Assembly (NCBI RefSeq): GCF_040784915.1
Contig: NZ_CP160797.1
Location: forward strand, 4,082,137-4,146,136
Reading direction: 5' to 3'
Length of the DNA: 64,000 nt
DNA from: Bacillus vallismortis
GTDB lineage: Bacteria; Bacillota; Bacilli; Bacillales; Bacillaceae
Of this stretch, positions 39,085-47,381 are shown piece by piece (the stretch's first letter is position 1; the number at the start of each line of letters is the position of its first letter). A program made the translations under genes and the position numbers. The notes below the pieces were generated by a model, which was not told the origin of the DNA, did not search any database, and was given only the letters and a program-made list of their open reading frames with translations.

Positions 39085-39552
39085 ATGGAAAAACCAGCTG
39101 GATTTTGGATTCGGGCAGTTGCCTCTATTATTGATGATTTGATTATCTATTTTTTTGCTTTTATTATGATTTTTATTAACACCTTCATTGTCCTGCCTCT
39201 CATTGATGCAGGAAGCCCTTATATGACAGAAGGAGAATATAAATTTTATGTGCTGGTATTCGGAACAATCCCTGTTATAGCCATCATCTATATCTTCGGC
39301 ATTCTTTATTATAGCTTGCTGACTTCTTCAAAAATGCAAGCAACACTGGGCAAAAAACTCATGGGCATCATCGTTGTCAATCAGTATGGCGAGCGTCTTT
39401 CTTTTTGGCACAGCTTTGGCCGTTTCTTCGCTTACATACCATCAGGCATTTTGTATATCGGTTACATTATGGCGGCTTTCCCCTCTAAACTGGCATTACA
39501 CGATTATATTTGCGGGACAAAGGTTATCTATAAAAGTAAAAATCTCGATTGA
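39085..39552 (+). CDS. RDD-family membrane protein, paralogue of YxaI
   Basis: 155-residue protein with three to four helices. The RDD family signature is present as FWIRAVASIIDDLIIYF near the N-terminus and TLGKKLMGIIVVNQYGERL in the middle, ending LHDYICGTKVIYK. It closely resembles the gene at 41613 in length, start (MEK.AGFWIR), the YMTE.EY loop and even its ribosome site (CAAAGGAGAG). RDD proteins include ion/proton antiporters, but this one is uncharacterised. ATG 39085 chosen for the ribosome site. Confidence 0.85.
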   Translation: MEKPAGFWIRAVASIIDDLIIYFFAFIMIFINTFIVLPLIDAGSPYMTEGEYKFYVLVFGTIPVIAIIYIFGILYYSLLTSSKMQATLGKKLMGIIVVNQYGERLSFWHSFGRFFAYIPSGILYIGYIMAAFPSKLALHDYICGTKVIYKSKNLD

Positions 39553-39562
39553 TTACCAAAAA

Positions 39563-39591
39563 AAGGCTGACGAGATAACCTCGCCAGCCTT
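39563..39591. terminator. Bidirectional terminator before yxaL
   Basis: Stem AAGGCTGACGAG / CTCGCCAGCCTT between converging genes with A and T tracts. Confidence 0.8.
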
Positions 39592-39595
39592 TCTG

Positions 39596-40828
39596 CTATT
39601 TCCCAAAAGCCATTAGCTTCGTATAGCTTCCAATATAAAGCGTTCCGTCCTCAGCAAGCTGAGGAGATGACACGACGTTGCTGTCGGTTTGATAGCTCCA
39701 TAATTCATTGCCGTTTGAGTCCGCCGCATAAACCTTCATATCATCTGACCCGAAATAAACCGTTCCTTTCGCATCAATTAGCGGTGCCGTTCTGACAGGG
39801 CCTCCTGTGTAGAATGACCAGTTCATATCTCCGTTTTTGCTGATGGAAAACAGCTCGCCGCTTCCTGAACCGATGTAGATATTGCCATTATGGTCGATCG
39901 CAGGCGATGAACTGGAGAACCCGTTAAGCGGAAATGTCCATTTTAAGCTGCCTGTTGACGTATACGCATACAGCTGTCCGTCTTGGTTACCGGCATAAAC
40001 GTTGCCATCCTTATCAATCACTGGATATCCTTTAAACGCATTTGACGTCGTTCTGGACCATTTCACCTGTCCGGTTCCGGAGTTGATCGCATAAAACACG
40101 TAATTATATGTGCCTACATATACAGTGCCGTTTTTGGCAAGCACCGGCACAGAGCTGACGACACCATTTGTTTTCAACTTCCAGCGTTCTGTCCAAGTTG
40201 ATTTTGACGTCGGTTTGATCGCGTGAACATAATTATCAAGTGTTGAGAAGTACAACGTGCCGTCTGAACCGATCACCGTTTCAGAGCTTGGCCCGCCGCT
40301 TAATGGGACCGTTGTTAGAATCTCGCCTGTTTCCTTGTCGATAAAATAAATCTTTTTGTCATAGGATGCCAGATAGATAACGCCGTTGGTTCCGAGTACG
40401 GGAGATTGCGTGAATGTTTTTCCCAGATTGCCTGTCACCCATTTGACTGAGCCATCCGGATGAAAAGCTTTCATTTCCCCATCTCTGGAATGAAGATATA
40501 CTGTGCCGTCTTCATCAATCACAGCCCCCGCTCCATTTTGAGGAGTCGTTCTGATGTCGTTTTGCCATTTCAGTGTCCCGTCTGTATTTCCGGCGAACCG
40601 GCTTTCGCGTGACCAGTTAAACATGGCAGGCGCCATCGCTTGTACATCATACCTTCCTGTTAAAAAGCCGGATGCTCCATTATTTTGAGAAAACACCGTT
40701 TCCGCCGCATAAGCAGCTGTTGGCTGAAGCACTTTGGCAGCGGGCACATCAGAAACAGCGCCGACTGACACAGCAGCCGCCACCGCGGCTCCCGCAATCA
40801 AAGCTTTCATGCGAAATGAACTGACCAT
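39596..40828 (-). CDS. yxaL: Exported PQQ-repeat beta-propeller protein YxaL
   Basis: 410-residue secreted or membrane-attached protein. An N-terminal signal peptide ends near VPAAKVLQPTAAYAAE (AYA-A is a plausible cleavage site). The rest is built from about seven to eight repeats of the type DGTVYxGSxDxxxYAxxxxTG (for example GTVYFGSDDMKVYAADSNG), forming a beta-propeller. In 168 YxaL interacts with the helicase PcrA in one report I recall, but the signal peptide seen here points to export. ATG 40828. Confidence 0.88.
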   Translation of the reverse strand: MVSSFRMKALIAGAAVAAAVSVGAVSDVPAAKVLQPTAAYAAETVFSQNNGASGFLTGRYDVQAMAPAMFNWSRESRFAGNTDGTLKWQNDIRTTPQNGAGAVIDEDGTVYLHSRDGEMKAFHPDGSVKWVTGNLGKTFTQSPVLGTNGVIYLASYDKKIYFIDKETGEILTTVPLSGGPSSETVIGSDGTLYFSTLDNYVHAIKPTSKSTWTERWKLKTNGVVSSVPVLAKNGTVYVGTYNYVFYAINSGTGQVKWSRTTSNAFKGYPVIDKDGNVYAGNQDGQLYAYTSTGSLKWTFPLNGFSSSSPAIDHNGNIYIGSGSGELFSISKNGDMNWSFYTGGPVRTAPLIDAKGTVYFGSDDMKVYAADSNGNELWSYQTDSNVVSSPQLAEDGTLYIGSYTKLMAFGK

Positions 40829-40928
40829 CATTGAGACCCCCATTATATGTAATTTCTAATTTGTGATCATCATAACATATTCATCCATTTTATAATTCTA
40901 CTTCACAAAACCATCACAAACTAGAAAA

Positions 40929-41354
40929 CTATGTAAGGCTGTTCGCGGACGTTTTTTCAGCAACAGAACGAAAAGCAGCCACAAACCAAATGATGTTGAC
41001 AGCAGCCGCGGCGAAACAAACCACAATCACAAAGACCACCTCAGAAAGCAGCTGGTCACTGAACAAACCATACATCAAGATAAAACCGGCCGAAGAGAAA
41101 TGAATCAGCAACCCAAAACCGCAAAGCACCGCCATTACATACCTCATCGCATCAACTCCAAGCATGTAAATAACAAAAGGAATGAAATACATCACAAGGA
41201 TCATACCGATAGCTGACCACATGCCGACTGAGTTAAATTGATTGGCCGCCGCTCCCGTTCCGGCCAGCGGCGAAAGTGAAGCAGCGGCAATCACGGCACA
41301 AAAAAGAAACGCAGAAATGATTGTTGCGATCGCCACCCTGTTTTTTCTAGACAT
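40929..41354 (-). CDS. yxaJ: Membrane protein YxaJ
   Basis: 141-residue protein with four hydrophobic helices and short loops; Ala-rich. Function unknown. ATG 41354 has GGAGG 6 nt upstream; a TTG one codon earlier is possible. Same strand as yxaL, 86 bp before it. Confidence 0.82.
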   Translation of the reverse strand: MSRKNRVAIATIISAFLFCAVIAAASLSPLAGTGAAANQFNSVGMWSAIGMILVMYFIPFVIYMLGVDAMRYVMAVLCGFGLLIHFSSAGFILMYGLFSDQLLSEVVFVIVVCFAAAAVNIIWFVAAFRSVAEKTSANSLT

Positions 41355-41612
41355 CAAACCCCTCCCTCAAATGAAAATATTAACATATATCATTATAATG
41401 TAATCTAAATGAGAAATTCATTATATTTTAAAGAAAATGACAGAATGCAGAAAATGAGATTCGCTTAAATGTAGTAGATTTATATAGTAAAGACACAGGG
41501 ATAAAAGACTCATTTTTCAGGCATATCAGGATTTTATCACCATATCATATTGCGCATATTATTTTTTCAAAGTATACTATTCCAGATTCATTCAAAGGAG
41601 AGAGAAAAAGAC

Positions 41613-42068
41613 ATGGAAAAAACAGCAGGATTTTGGATTCGTTTTTTAGCTTATTTTATTGATGGCATTATTGTATCTGTTCCTAGTTATATTATTCTAT
41701 TTATTATCAATAGTGTGTTTATAGCTGGATCTGTGGCAACAGACCCTTACATGACAGAAGAGGAGTATCTCGTGAAATACATGACGTTCGCATTTTTGCC
41801 TACCATGCTGATCATGCTCGTCATCTGTGTGTTATATTACGGTCTGCTCACAGCTTCTAAAATGCAGGGCACACTCGGCAAAAAAATTCTTGGCCTGAAA
41901 GTGGTCAATGAACAAGGCGATCGGGTTTCTATCGGACAGGCAATCGGCCGTTACTTTGCATACATCTTATCTGGAATTATCTTTTATATTGGCTTTATCA
42001 TGATCGGCTTCGGAGAGAAAAAAGGTCTGCATGACATCATTTGCAAAACACGTGTCGTGTATAAATAA
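41613..42068 (+). CDS. yxaI: RDD-family membrane protein YxaI
   Basis: 151 residues, three to four helices; RDD segments FWIRFLAYFIDGIIVSVP and TLGKKILGLKVVNEQGDRV, end LHDIICKTRVVYK. Paralogue of the gene at 39085. Uncharacterised. ATG 41613 follows AAAGGAGAG. Confidence 0.9.
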   Translation: MEKTAGFWIRFLAYFIDGIIVSVPSYIILFIINSVFIAGSVATDPYMTEEEYLVKYMTFAFLPTMLIMLVICVLYYGLLTASKMQGTLGKKILGLKVVNEQGDRVSIGQAIGRYFAYILSGIIFYIGFIMIGFGEKKGLHDIICKTRVVYK

Positions 42069-42075
42069 TAGAAGA

Positions 42076-42105
42076 AAGTCTAGACACCAATAGGCGTCTA
42101 GACTT
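42076..42105. terminator. Bidirectional terminator yxaI / yxaH
   Basis: Perfect 10-bp stem AAGTCTAGAC / GTCTAGACTT between converging genes. Confidence 0.85.
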
Positions 42106-43306
42106 TTGTTTTCTTTACCATAGGCTGCCACGCCAGATACGTAGCGCTCCTCCACAGCCACTCAAACGGCCCCATCCGGAATACCCGAAGCCAAAGGTGG
42201 CTGAAGACCATCTGAACGGCACAAACAGCAATCGTAATGAGCACGCCGGCAGCAGGATACACTTTCCCGTACAGCCCCAAGCCGTAATGATAGAATATCC
42301 ACGTACACACGATAGACTGCATCAGATAATTGGTAAACGCCATCCGTCCAACAGCGGAGAATGATTGCAGCACTGTTTTTACTCTTGTTTTATGATAAAG
42401 ATAGACAACCGTTGTGACATAGAAAAACATGAGGAAGGGCGCGCCAATCAGCAAAAATACTTGCCTATCCGTTACACTGTACAGCACTTGTGCGCTGATG
42501 CCGATGACAAGCCCAGCCATCCACACGCTTTTCAAGCCTTTGCGATGCTTTCCGGGTTCATGCAAATATCGTGACTTCGCCGCCGCAGCCCCCAGCAAAA
42601 ACATGCTGAAATAAGGAATGGATGCAAAGAAGAAGCTGATCGGGTTATACGTAAGCATGCCATTCGAAGACATGTAAACAAGACGATCGTGGATCCGCTG
42701 TTCCGCAATCTCCTTCAAGCTGCCGCTTCCGTACGCATGGAGCGCTTGTTTTGCCTGCTGAGTTACCGCTTGAGTCCATTCCTGTCCGTTTGCTTGATAA
42801 AAGCTTGTCAAAATGAACGGTATGGTAAACAAAAGATACAAAGAGAGCGCCCATATCAGCAGTGTTTTCGGCTTTGCTTTTCGAAATAAGAGCAGAACAA
42901 AACCGAGCAGGGCGTATTCCGTTAAAATGTCCCCGTCCCAAATCAAAAAGGCGTGAATGGTTCCAATCAAGAGAAGCGCCGCTAACCTTCTCGCATAGAG
43001 CGGAACAAACCGTTTCCCTTTGCTTACTGCCCTCTCCATCATAACAACCATGCCGAATCCAAATAAAAAGGAAAACAATAAAATACATTTTGTTTGGATG
43101 AAGAATGTCAGTATGTCTGTTACTGCAAAATCAGCTTCAGACCACTTTTCTGTAAAAAAGTTCTCTTTTCCAAGCATAGACAAATACATATCCGGATAAC
43201 TGAAATGGGCCAGATTGACAAATAAGATCCCGAAAATCGCCATTCCCCTTAGCACATCAAGCACGCCGATCCGTTCATTTGCCAAAGTCGGCTGTAATGA
43301 AACCAT
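42098..43306 (-). CDS. yxaH: DUF418 membrane protein YxaH
   Basis: 402-residue membrane protein with about ten helices, start segment ERIGVLDVLRGMAIFGILFVNL and C-terminal FGPFEWLWR-like motif (MGPFEWLWRSATYL), both diagnostic of the DUF418/acyltransferase-3-like family. ATG 43306 has AAGGAG 10 nt upstream; the GTG at 43315 is too close to it. It lies about 100 bp downstream of qdoI and is part of the same QdoR-controlled unit in 168. Function unknown. Confidence 0.9.
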   Translation of the reverse strand: MVSLQPTLANERIGVLDVLRGMAIFGILFVNLAHFSYPDMYLSMLGKENFFTEKWSEADFAVTDILTFFIQTKCILLFSFLFGFGMVVMMERAVSKGKRFVPLYARRLAALLLIGTIHAFLIWDGDILTEYALLGFVLLLFRKAKPKTLLIWALSLYLLFTIPFILTSFYQANGQEWTQAVTQQAKQALHAYGSGSLKEIAEQRIHDRLVYMSSNGMLTYNPISFFFASIPYFSMFLLGAAAAKSRYLHEPGKHRKGLKSVWMAGLVIGISAQVLYSVTDRQVFLLIGAPFLMFFYVTTVVYLYHKTRVKTVLQSFSAVGRMAFTNYLMQSIVCTWIFYHYGLGLYGKVYPAAGVLITIAVCAVQMVFSHLWLRVFRMGPFEWLWRSATYLAWQPMVKKTKV

Positions 43307-43413
43307 ATCTATCACGCTCCTTTTTTCTGTACCCTAAGAGTATGAAAAAAAGAAACGCAGAAACATCGATTTAGGTGACACACAGGCATGGAAACCTTAC
43401 AATCTTGTTATCT

Positions 43414-44427
43414 TTATGGTTTCATGACCTTTAAATCTAATGCTTCGATATTTTGCAAAACGCGGTCAAATCGCAGCGCCTGAGGCTCACTTGGATAGAT
43501 GTGGCCTTCATACGGCTCACCTAACGTCCGGAAAAACGGTTCAAATAAGCCTGGAACCAATACGCCCACCATCTTTGTATAATGGGAATCCAGACGATAG
43601 GAATGAACGGTATTCTTTGGAACATGCAGAAAATCTCCAGGGTTCAGCTGAATTTCCTGTCCATTTGCCCACATCGTCATCTGCCCTTCTAAGCAATAAA
43701 ATGTTTCTGTATGATGTTCATGGTAGTGATCAACGATCCGTTCGCCTTTAGGGCCATCCGATGATACGACGATAAACTGGCCGTCTGTATTTTTTTGTGC
43801 AGCCACAATGCGGTGAAGCTGATCTCCCGTCACCAGGCGGTCGCCTTCTCCAGACTCAAGCACGTATGGAACAGCTCCATCTGGAAGCTCTGTAAGTTCC
43901 GCTAACTTTGCCGCACCGGAAGGCTTTTCTTCATCAAGAAATGCAATGTCCGCCACAGTCGCCGCTTCTGCAAATCGCTCGTTTGACACCTCCTCGCTTG
44001 CGTACGGAGGATGTTCAGCGTAATCATATGGATTCCCAATAACGGAATACATGTGCGCTACATTTCCCTTCATCGTGTAAGACACCAGTCGCGTTCTGTG
44101 GCTCTGCATCTGGTAGCTGTGCGGTGTTCCGGCTGGAATGTTCGCATAATCGCCTGATACTAATAAATAATGTTCTCCATCAAGCGTCAGCTCAAGCTTT
44201 CCGTCCAAAACGAGAATCCCTTCATGTGTATCCTTGTGGACGTGAAGCGGAAAGGCATCTCCTTTTCCCCCGGAAAGCAGCACGATCTCAAACAGATCGC
44301 CTGTACTCTTCCCATTCGCCATCACCGTGGCGACTTGTCTTCCGAACAAATAGCGCTCACCTTCTCCGCTGCGGAGCAAATAAGGCATTTTTTCTTTAGG
44401 CAATGAATGTTCACATAATGTTTTCAT
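43414..44427 (-). CDS. qdoI: Quercetin 2,3-dioxygenase QdoI
   Basis: 337-residue bicupin dioxygenase that opens the C ring of flavonols such as quercetin, releasing CO. First metal site His62, His64, Glu69 (LHVHKDTHEG) with His about 103 (GTPHSYQM); second site in DHYHEHHTETFYC with His in KNTVHSYRL. GGAGG precedes the ATG. Two QdoR boxes lie in its promoter, and the regulator gene is just upstream in the same direction. Confidence 0.96.
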   Translation of the reverse strand: MKTLCEHSLPKEKMPYLLRSGEGERYLFGRQVATVMANGKSTGDLFEIVLLSGGKGDAFPLHVHKDTHEGILVLDGKLELTLDGEHYLLVSGDYANIPAGTPHSYQMQSHRTRLVSYTMKGNVAHMYSVIGNPYDYAEHPPYASEEVSNERFAEAATVADIAFLDEEKPSGAAKLAELTELPDGAVPYVLESGEGDRLVTGDQLHRIVAAQKNTDGQFIVVSSDGPKGERIVDHYHEHHTETFYCLEGQMTMWANGQEIQLNPGDFLHVPKNTVHSYRLDSHYTKMVGVLVPGLFEPFFRTLGEPYEGHIYPSEPQALRFDRVLQNIEALDLKVMKP

Positions 44428-44443
44428 ATATCGTTTCCTCCAA

Positions 44444-44461
44444 TTTAGACCAGTCTATATA
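44444..44461 (-). promoter_or_regulatory. QdoR/LmrA operator box 1 at qdoI
   Basis: Palindrome TAGAC-CA-GTCTA (44446-44457) with flanking TATA, matching the LmrA/YxaF box. It lies about 20 bp upstream of the qdoI start. Confidence 0.8.
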
Positions 44462-44475
44462 TTAAAATATACATT

Positions 44476-44496
44476 ACTAGACCGTTCTATATAATT
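44476..44496 (-). promoter_or_regulatory. QdoR/LmrA operator box 2 at qdoI
   Basis: TAGA-CCGT-TCTA (44478-44489) followed by TATAAT; second copy of the same box, centred 32 bp (about three helical turns) from the first. Confidence 0.8.
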
Positions 44497-44519
44497 GTAG
44501 GAGAAAGGATAACAAAACG

Positions 44520-45095
44520 CTACCCTTTTTTTCTCACCAGCACTGGAATTTGTTCGGCAATGAGAAGAAGAGGCGTTTTGACTTTATTCGTTAACGAAAG
44601 CATGATGCCGCCCTCGATCATCGAATTGATCAGCATTCCAAGCTGATTCGCTTCTTCTTCTGCAAATCCGTTTTCCATTAGTTTTCTGGCAAAAACCGCT
44701 TCCCAGCTTTTAAACACCTTCATGCAAACCGTCCGCAGCGGTTCACTGATTAATGCTGTCTCACTCGCAAGCAAACCGACTGGAAGGCCTTGAATGCTTT
44801 CTGTATTGTCAAACTGGCTGGCTGTTTTTTTGATAAATTGCTGAATCGCTTCTATTGGATCAGAGAATTCATCCATGCTTTGCTGTATCAGATGTTCAAT
44901 CAGTTTTCCTGTATATGTAACCGCTTCAACTGCTAATTCTTCTTTGCCGTTCGGGAAAAAGTGATAAAGCGATCCCTTAGGAGCACCGCTTTCTTTCACA
45001 ATCTGGTTCAAACCCGTCGCGTGATATCCTTGAAGCTGGAACAGACGTGACGCCGTGTGAAGAATTTTTTCGCGTGAATCTCCTCTGCTAGTCAT
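44520..45095 (-). CDS. qdoR: Flavonoid-responsive TetR repressor QdoR
   Basis: 191-residue TetR-family repressor of qdoI-yxaH, paralogue of LmrA; released by flavonoids such as quercetin. N-terminal helix-turn-helix ATGLNQIVKESGAPKGSLYH (about 26-45), then a helical ligand-binding domain. Upstream of qdoI with two boxes between them. Confidence 0.94.
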   Translation of the reverse strand: MTSRGDSREKILHTASRLFQLQGYHATGLNQIVKESGAPKGSLYHFFPNGKEELAVEAVTYTGKLIEHLIQQSMDEFSDPIEAIQQFIKKTASQFDNTESIQGLPVGLLASETALISEPLRTVCMKVFKSWEAVFARKLMENGFAEEEANQLGMLINSMIEGGIMLSLTNKVKTPLLLIAEQIPVLVRKKG

Positions 45096-45225
45096 TAAAA
45101 CATTCCCTCCTAGGTATGGTAGAGCGACTTATATAATATAAAAAAGAACCCTGTGATTGTCAAAAAGGGGTAAGGACCTCCCGGATGGGGTAAATGTAGA
45201 AAAACAGCGTCTAGGAGGAATCTCA

Positions 45226-46296
45226 ATGACAAACGATGATTCACTCACGAATACGGAAAAGCTTGAACAACAGAACCCGGGCACGAAAAAGAAGCTCAGA
45301 TTGAAACAACTCAAGGATCAAGTGATCGTGATTACCGGCGCCTCAAGCGGAATCGGACTTGTCACTGCGCGAATGGCAGCTGAAAAAGGCGCGAAGGTTG
45401 TGGCAGCAGGGCGAAATGAAGAGGCTTTGAAGGATCTTACTGAAGAATTAAAGGAAAAAGGGCACGACGCGATATGGGTGAAGGCGGATGTCGGGAAAGA
45501 AGAAGACATCAACCGCATCGCAGAAACCGCGATCAGCACATTCGGCCGCTTTGACACATGGGTCAACAATGCCGCCGTCTCGACTTTCGGGCACGCCATG
45601 GATGTCACCGTCGAAGACATGAAGCGCATGTTTGACACAAACTTCTGGGGACCTGTTTACGGAACAAGAGCGGCCGTCAAACACTACACCAGCAGAGGCG
45701 TGCCGGGCGCACTCATCAATGTGGGAAGCCTGTTCGGCGACAGGGGAACCGTCATTCAATCCACATACGCGTCAGCCAAGTTCGCGCTTCACGGCTGGAC
45801 GGAAAGCATTCGGGTGGAGCTCGAGAAAGAACAGGCGCCCGTCTCGGTTACGCTCATCCATCCGGGCAGAATTGACACGCCTTACAACGAGCATGCTCAC
45901 AGCTACCTCGACAAACAGCCGGCTCATTCCCGCTCCATGATCTATCCGCCGGAAGCGGCCGCCGAAGCCATCCTGTTTGCCGCCGAACACTCGAAGCGCG
46001 ACATGTACATCGGCTCACAGGCAAAAGCCATCGCCATGCTGGGCGCTCTTTTCCCCCGGCTGACCGACAAACTGATGGAAAAAATCATGTACCACAGCCA
46101 GCATGCCGAAAGACCGTCCAAGCCGCGTGAAGAAGGCGCGCTTTATCATGCGGGCTACGGCATGCATGACAGGGGGACAAATAAAGGATGGCTGCGGTCC
46201 AGAAGCTATTACACGCAAGCTACGAAGCGCCCGATTGTATCCGCGGCTGTTGTTGCCGGACTGTTGGCTTGGGGAATGGCGAAGAGGCGGAAGTAA
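45226..46296 (+). CDS. yxnA: Short-chain dehydrogenase YxnA
   Basis: 356-residue oxidoreductase: cofactor motif TGASSGIGLVTA at about 41-52, NNAAVS near 121, catalytic region SLFGDRG...STYASAKFAL (Ser, Tyr, Lys). The C-terminal 100 residues are an extension and end in a hydrophobic stretch AAVVAGLLAWGMAKRRK, possibly a membrane anchor. General-stress gene in 168. ATG 45226 follows AGGAGG; the frame upstream to 45157 lacks a site. Confidence 0.92.
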   Translation: MTNDDSLTNTEKLEQQNPGTKKKLRLKQLKDQVIVITGASSGIGLVTARMAAEKGAKVVAAGRNEEALKDLTEELKEKGHDAIWVKADVGKEEDINRIAETAISTFGRFDTWVNNAAVSTFGHAMDVTVEDMKRMFDTNFWGPVYGTRAAVKHYTSRGVPGALINVGSLFGDRGTVIQSTYASAKFALHGWTESIRVELEKEQAPVSVTLIHPGRIDTPYNEHAHSYLDKQPAHSRSMIYPPEAAAEAILFAAEHSKRDMYIGSQAKAIAMLGALFPRLTDKLMEKIMYHSQHAERPSKPREEGALYHAGYGMHDRGTNKGWLRSRSYYTQATKRPIVSAAVVAGLLAWGMAKRRK

Positions 46297-46306
46297 ACCG
46301 ATCACT

Positions 46307-46337
46307 AAAATAAACAGGCGTTTTGCCTGTTTATTTT
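46307..46337. terminator. Bidirectional terminator after yxnA
   Basis: Perfect 13-bp stem AAAATAAACAGGC / GCCTGTTTATTTT. It marks the left border of the AT-rich accessory module and overlaps the stop of the next, converging gene. Confidence 0.9.
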
Positions 46338-46819
46338 CACTCTCCTATATCTCTTAAATACTGTTCACGCTCTTTTTTATCAGGGTAAGCGGTTTTGATG
46401 TATTTATCTTTTACTTCTTTGCTGTATTCGCTCCAATCTGTAAAACGATTACCTACATCCTCAGAGTAACTCATTCCGTCCACTTTATTGGAATCATAAA
46501 TTAAATCTGCTGAGAAATAAAACTTATCTGGATTGTCATTTATATAATCATTCACTACTATTCTTCCCATCGGATTTATAGTCACTTTATCTTCAAAAGT
46601 TACAGACTTTATAAAATGATGAATATCCTCTTTTCTTAACTCTTCTTCTATTTTTGGCTTCATTTCCTCGACGTATGCTTCAGTTTTTTCTTTGCTACCT
46701 ATGTATTTTTTACTTTTAGAAGTGTCTGACGTTTTTTTGATTTCATAAATAAAGCCAACCATTACGAGTAACAAAACGCTAACAAAAGCTAATAGTTTAA
46801 ATGGCGCTTGTTTTTTCAT
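46337..46819 (-). CDS. Membrane-anchored paralogue 2 (candidate immunity protein)
   Basis: 160 residues: one N-terminal hydrophobic helix (FKLLAFVSVLLLVMVGFIYE) followed by a soluble, probably extracytoplasmic domain with TINPMGRIVVNDYI, FSADLIYDSNKVDGMSYSED and KEREQYLRDIGE. Strongly similar to the adjacent gene at 46823. Resembles the DUF1433 family as I remember it. No lipobox cysteine. Four bp separate the two genes, so they form an operon that converges on yxnA and diverges from the lipase gene. Immunity is inferred from context only. Confidence 0.75.
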   Translation of the reverse strand: MKKQAPFKLLAFVSVLLLVMVGFIYEIKKTSDTSKSKKYIGSKEKTEAYVEEMKPKIEEELRKEDIHHFIKSVTFEDKVTINPMGRIVVNDYINDNPDKFYFSADLIYDSNKVDGMSYSEDVGNRFTDWSEYSKEVKDKYIKTAYPDKKEREQYLRDIGE

Positions 46820-46822
46820 AGA

Positions 46823-47320
46823 TTATTTTATTTCCCCTATGTCTTTTAAATATTGTTCTCGTTCTTCTTTCGATAAACTATTTAAAAAGTCTTCTTTGAC
46901 CTCTTTATCAAAATCATCCCAGTTTTCAAATCTATCTCCTAAGTCTTTTGAAAAACTCATGCCATCTACTTTGTTGGAATTATAGATTAAATCAGCAGAA
47001 AAATGAAACTTTTCTGGCTCCCCGTTCACATAACCATCCATAATGATTCTTCCCATGGGGTTTATTTCTATATTTTTTTCAAAGGTTATCGTTTTTATAA
47101 ATTGATGAATGTCTTCTTTCCTTAATGCTTCTTCTACTTTCGGCTTCATTTTTTCTGCATATTCTTCCGCTTTTTCTCGATCGCTTTTTTCTTCACTGTT
47201 CATATTTTTATTGCCCCCAGTTGTTTCTTTTGTATTGGTTTTATAAAAATAGAAATATAAGGAACCCGCTAAAATTATTATTATAGCTCCTGCAACAATC
47301 ATTTTCTTCATGGTTATCAT
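46823..47320 (-). CDS. Membrane-anchored paralogue 1 (candidate immunity protein)
   Basis: 165 residues with one N-terminal helix (IVAGAIIIILAGSLYFYFY), a charged Asn/Lys/Glu linker and a soluble domain sharing the INPMGRI, FSADLIYNSNKVDGMSF and KEEREQYLKDIGE motifs with its neighbour. ATG 47320 is 8 nt after AAAGGGTG; a TTG at 47326 is too close. It starts 61 bp from the divergent lipase gene. The soluble domain would face outward, where it could meet an incoming lipase; this is inference. Confidence 0.75.
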   Translation of the reverse strand: MITMKKMIVAGAIIIILAGSLYFYFYKTNTKETTGGNKNMNSEEKSDREKAEEYAEKMKPKVEEALRKEDIHQFIKTITFEKNIEINPMGRIIMDGYVNGEPEKFHFSADLIYNSNKVDGMSFSKDLGDRFENWDDFDKEVKEDFLNSLSKEEREQYLKDIGEIK

Positions 47321-47381
47321 TGGCAATTCACCCTTTTTATTTTATTATACAAGATATGTATAAAGTTTAGGAGTGGCTTAG

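Noticed and set aside
45130..45200. GGGGTAA sequences upstream of yxnA as a SigB promoter
   Set aside because: No GTTT-type -35 at the right distance.
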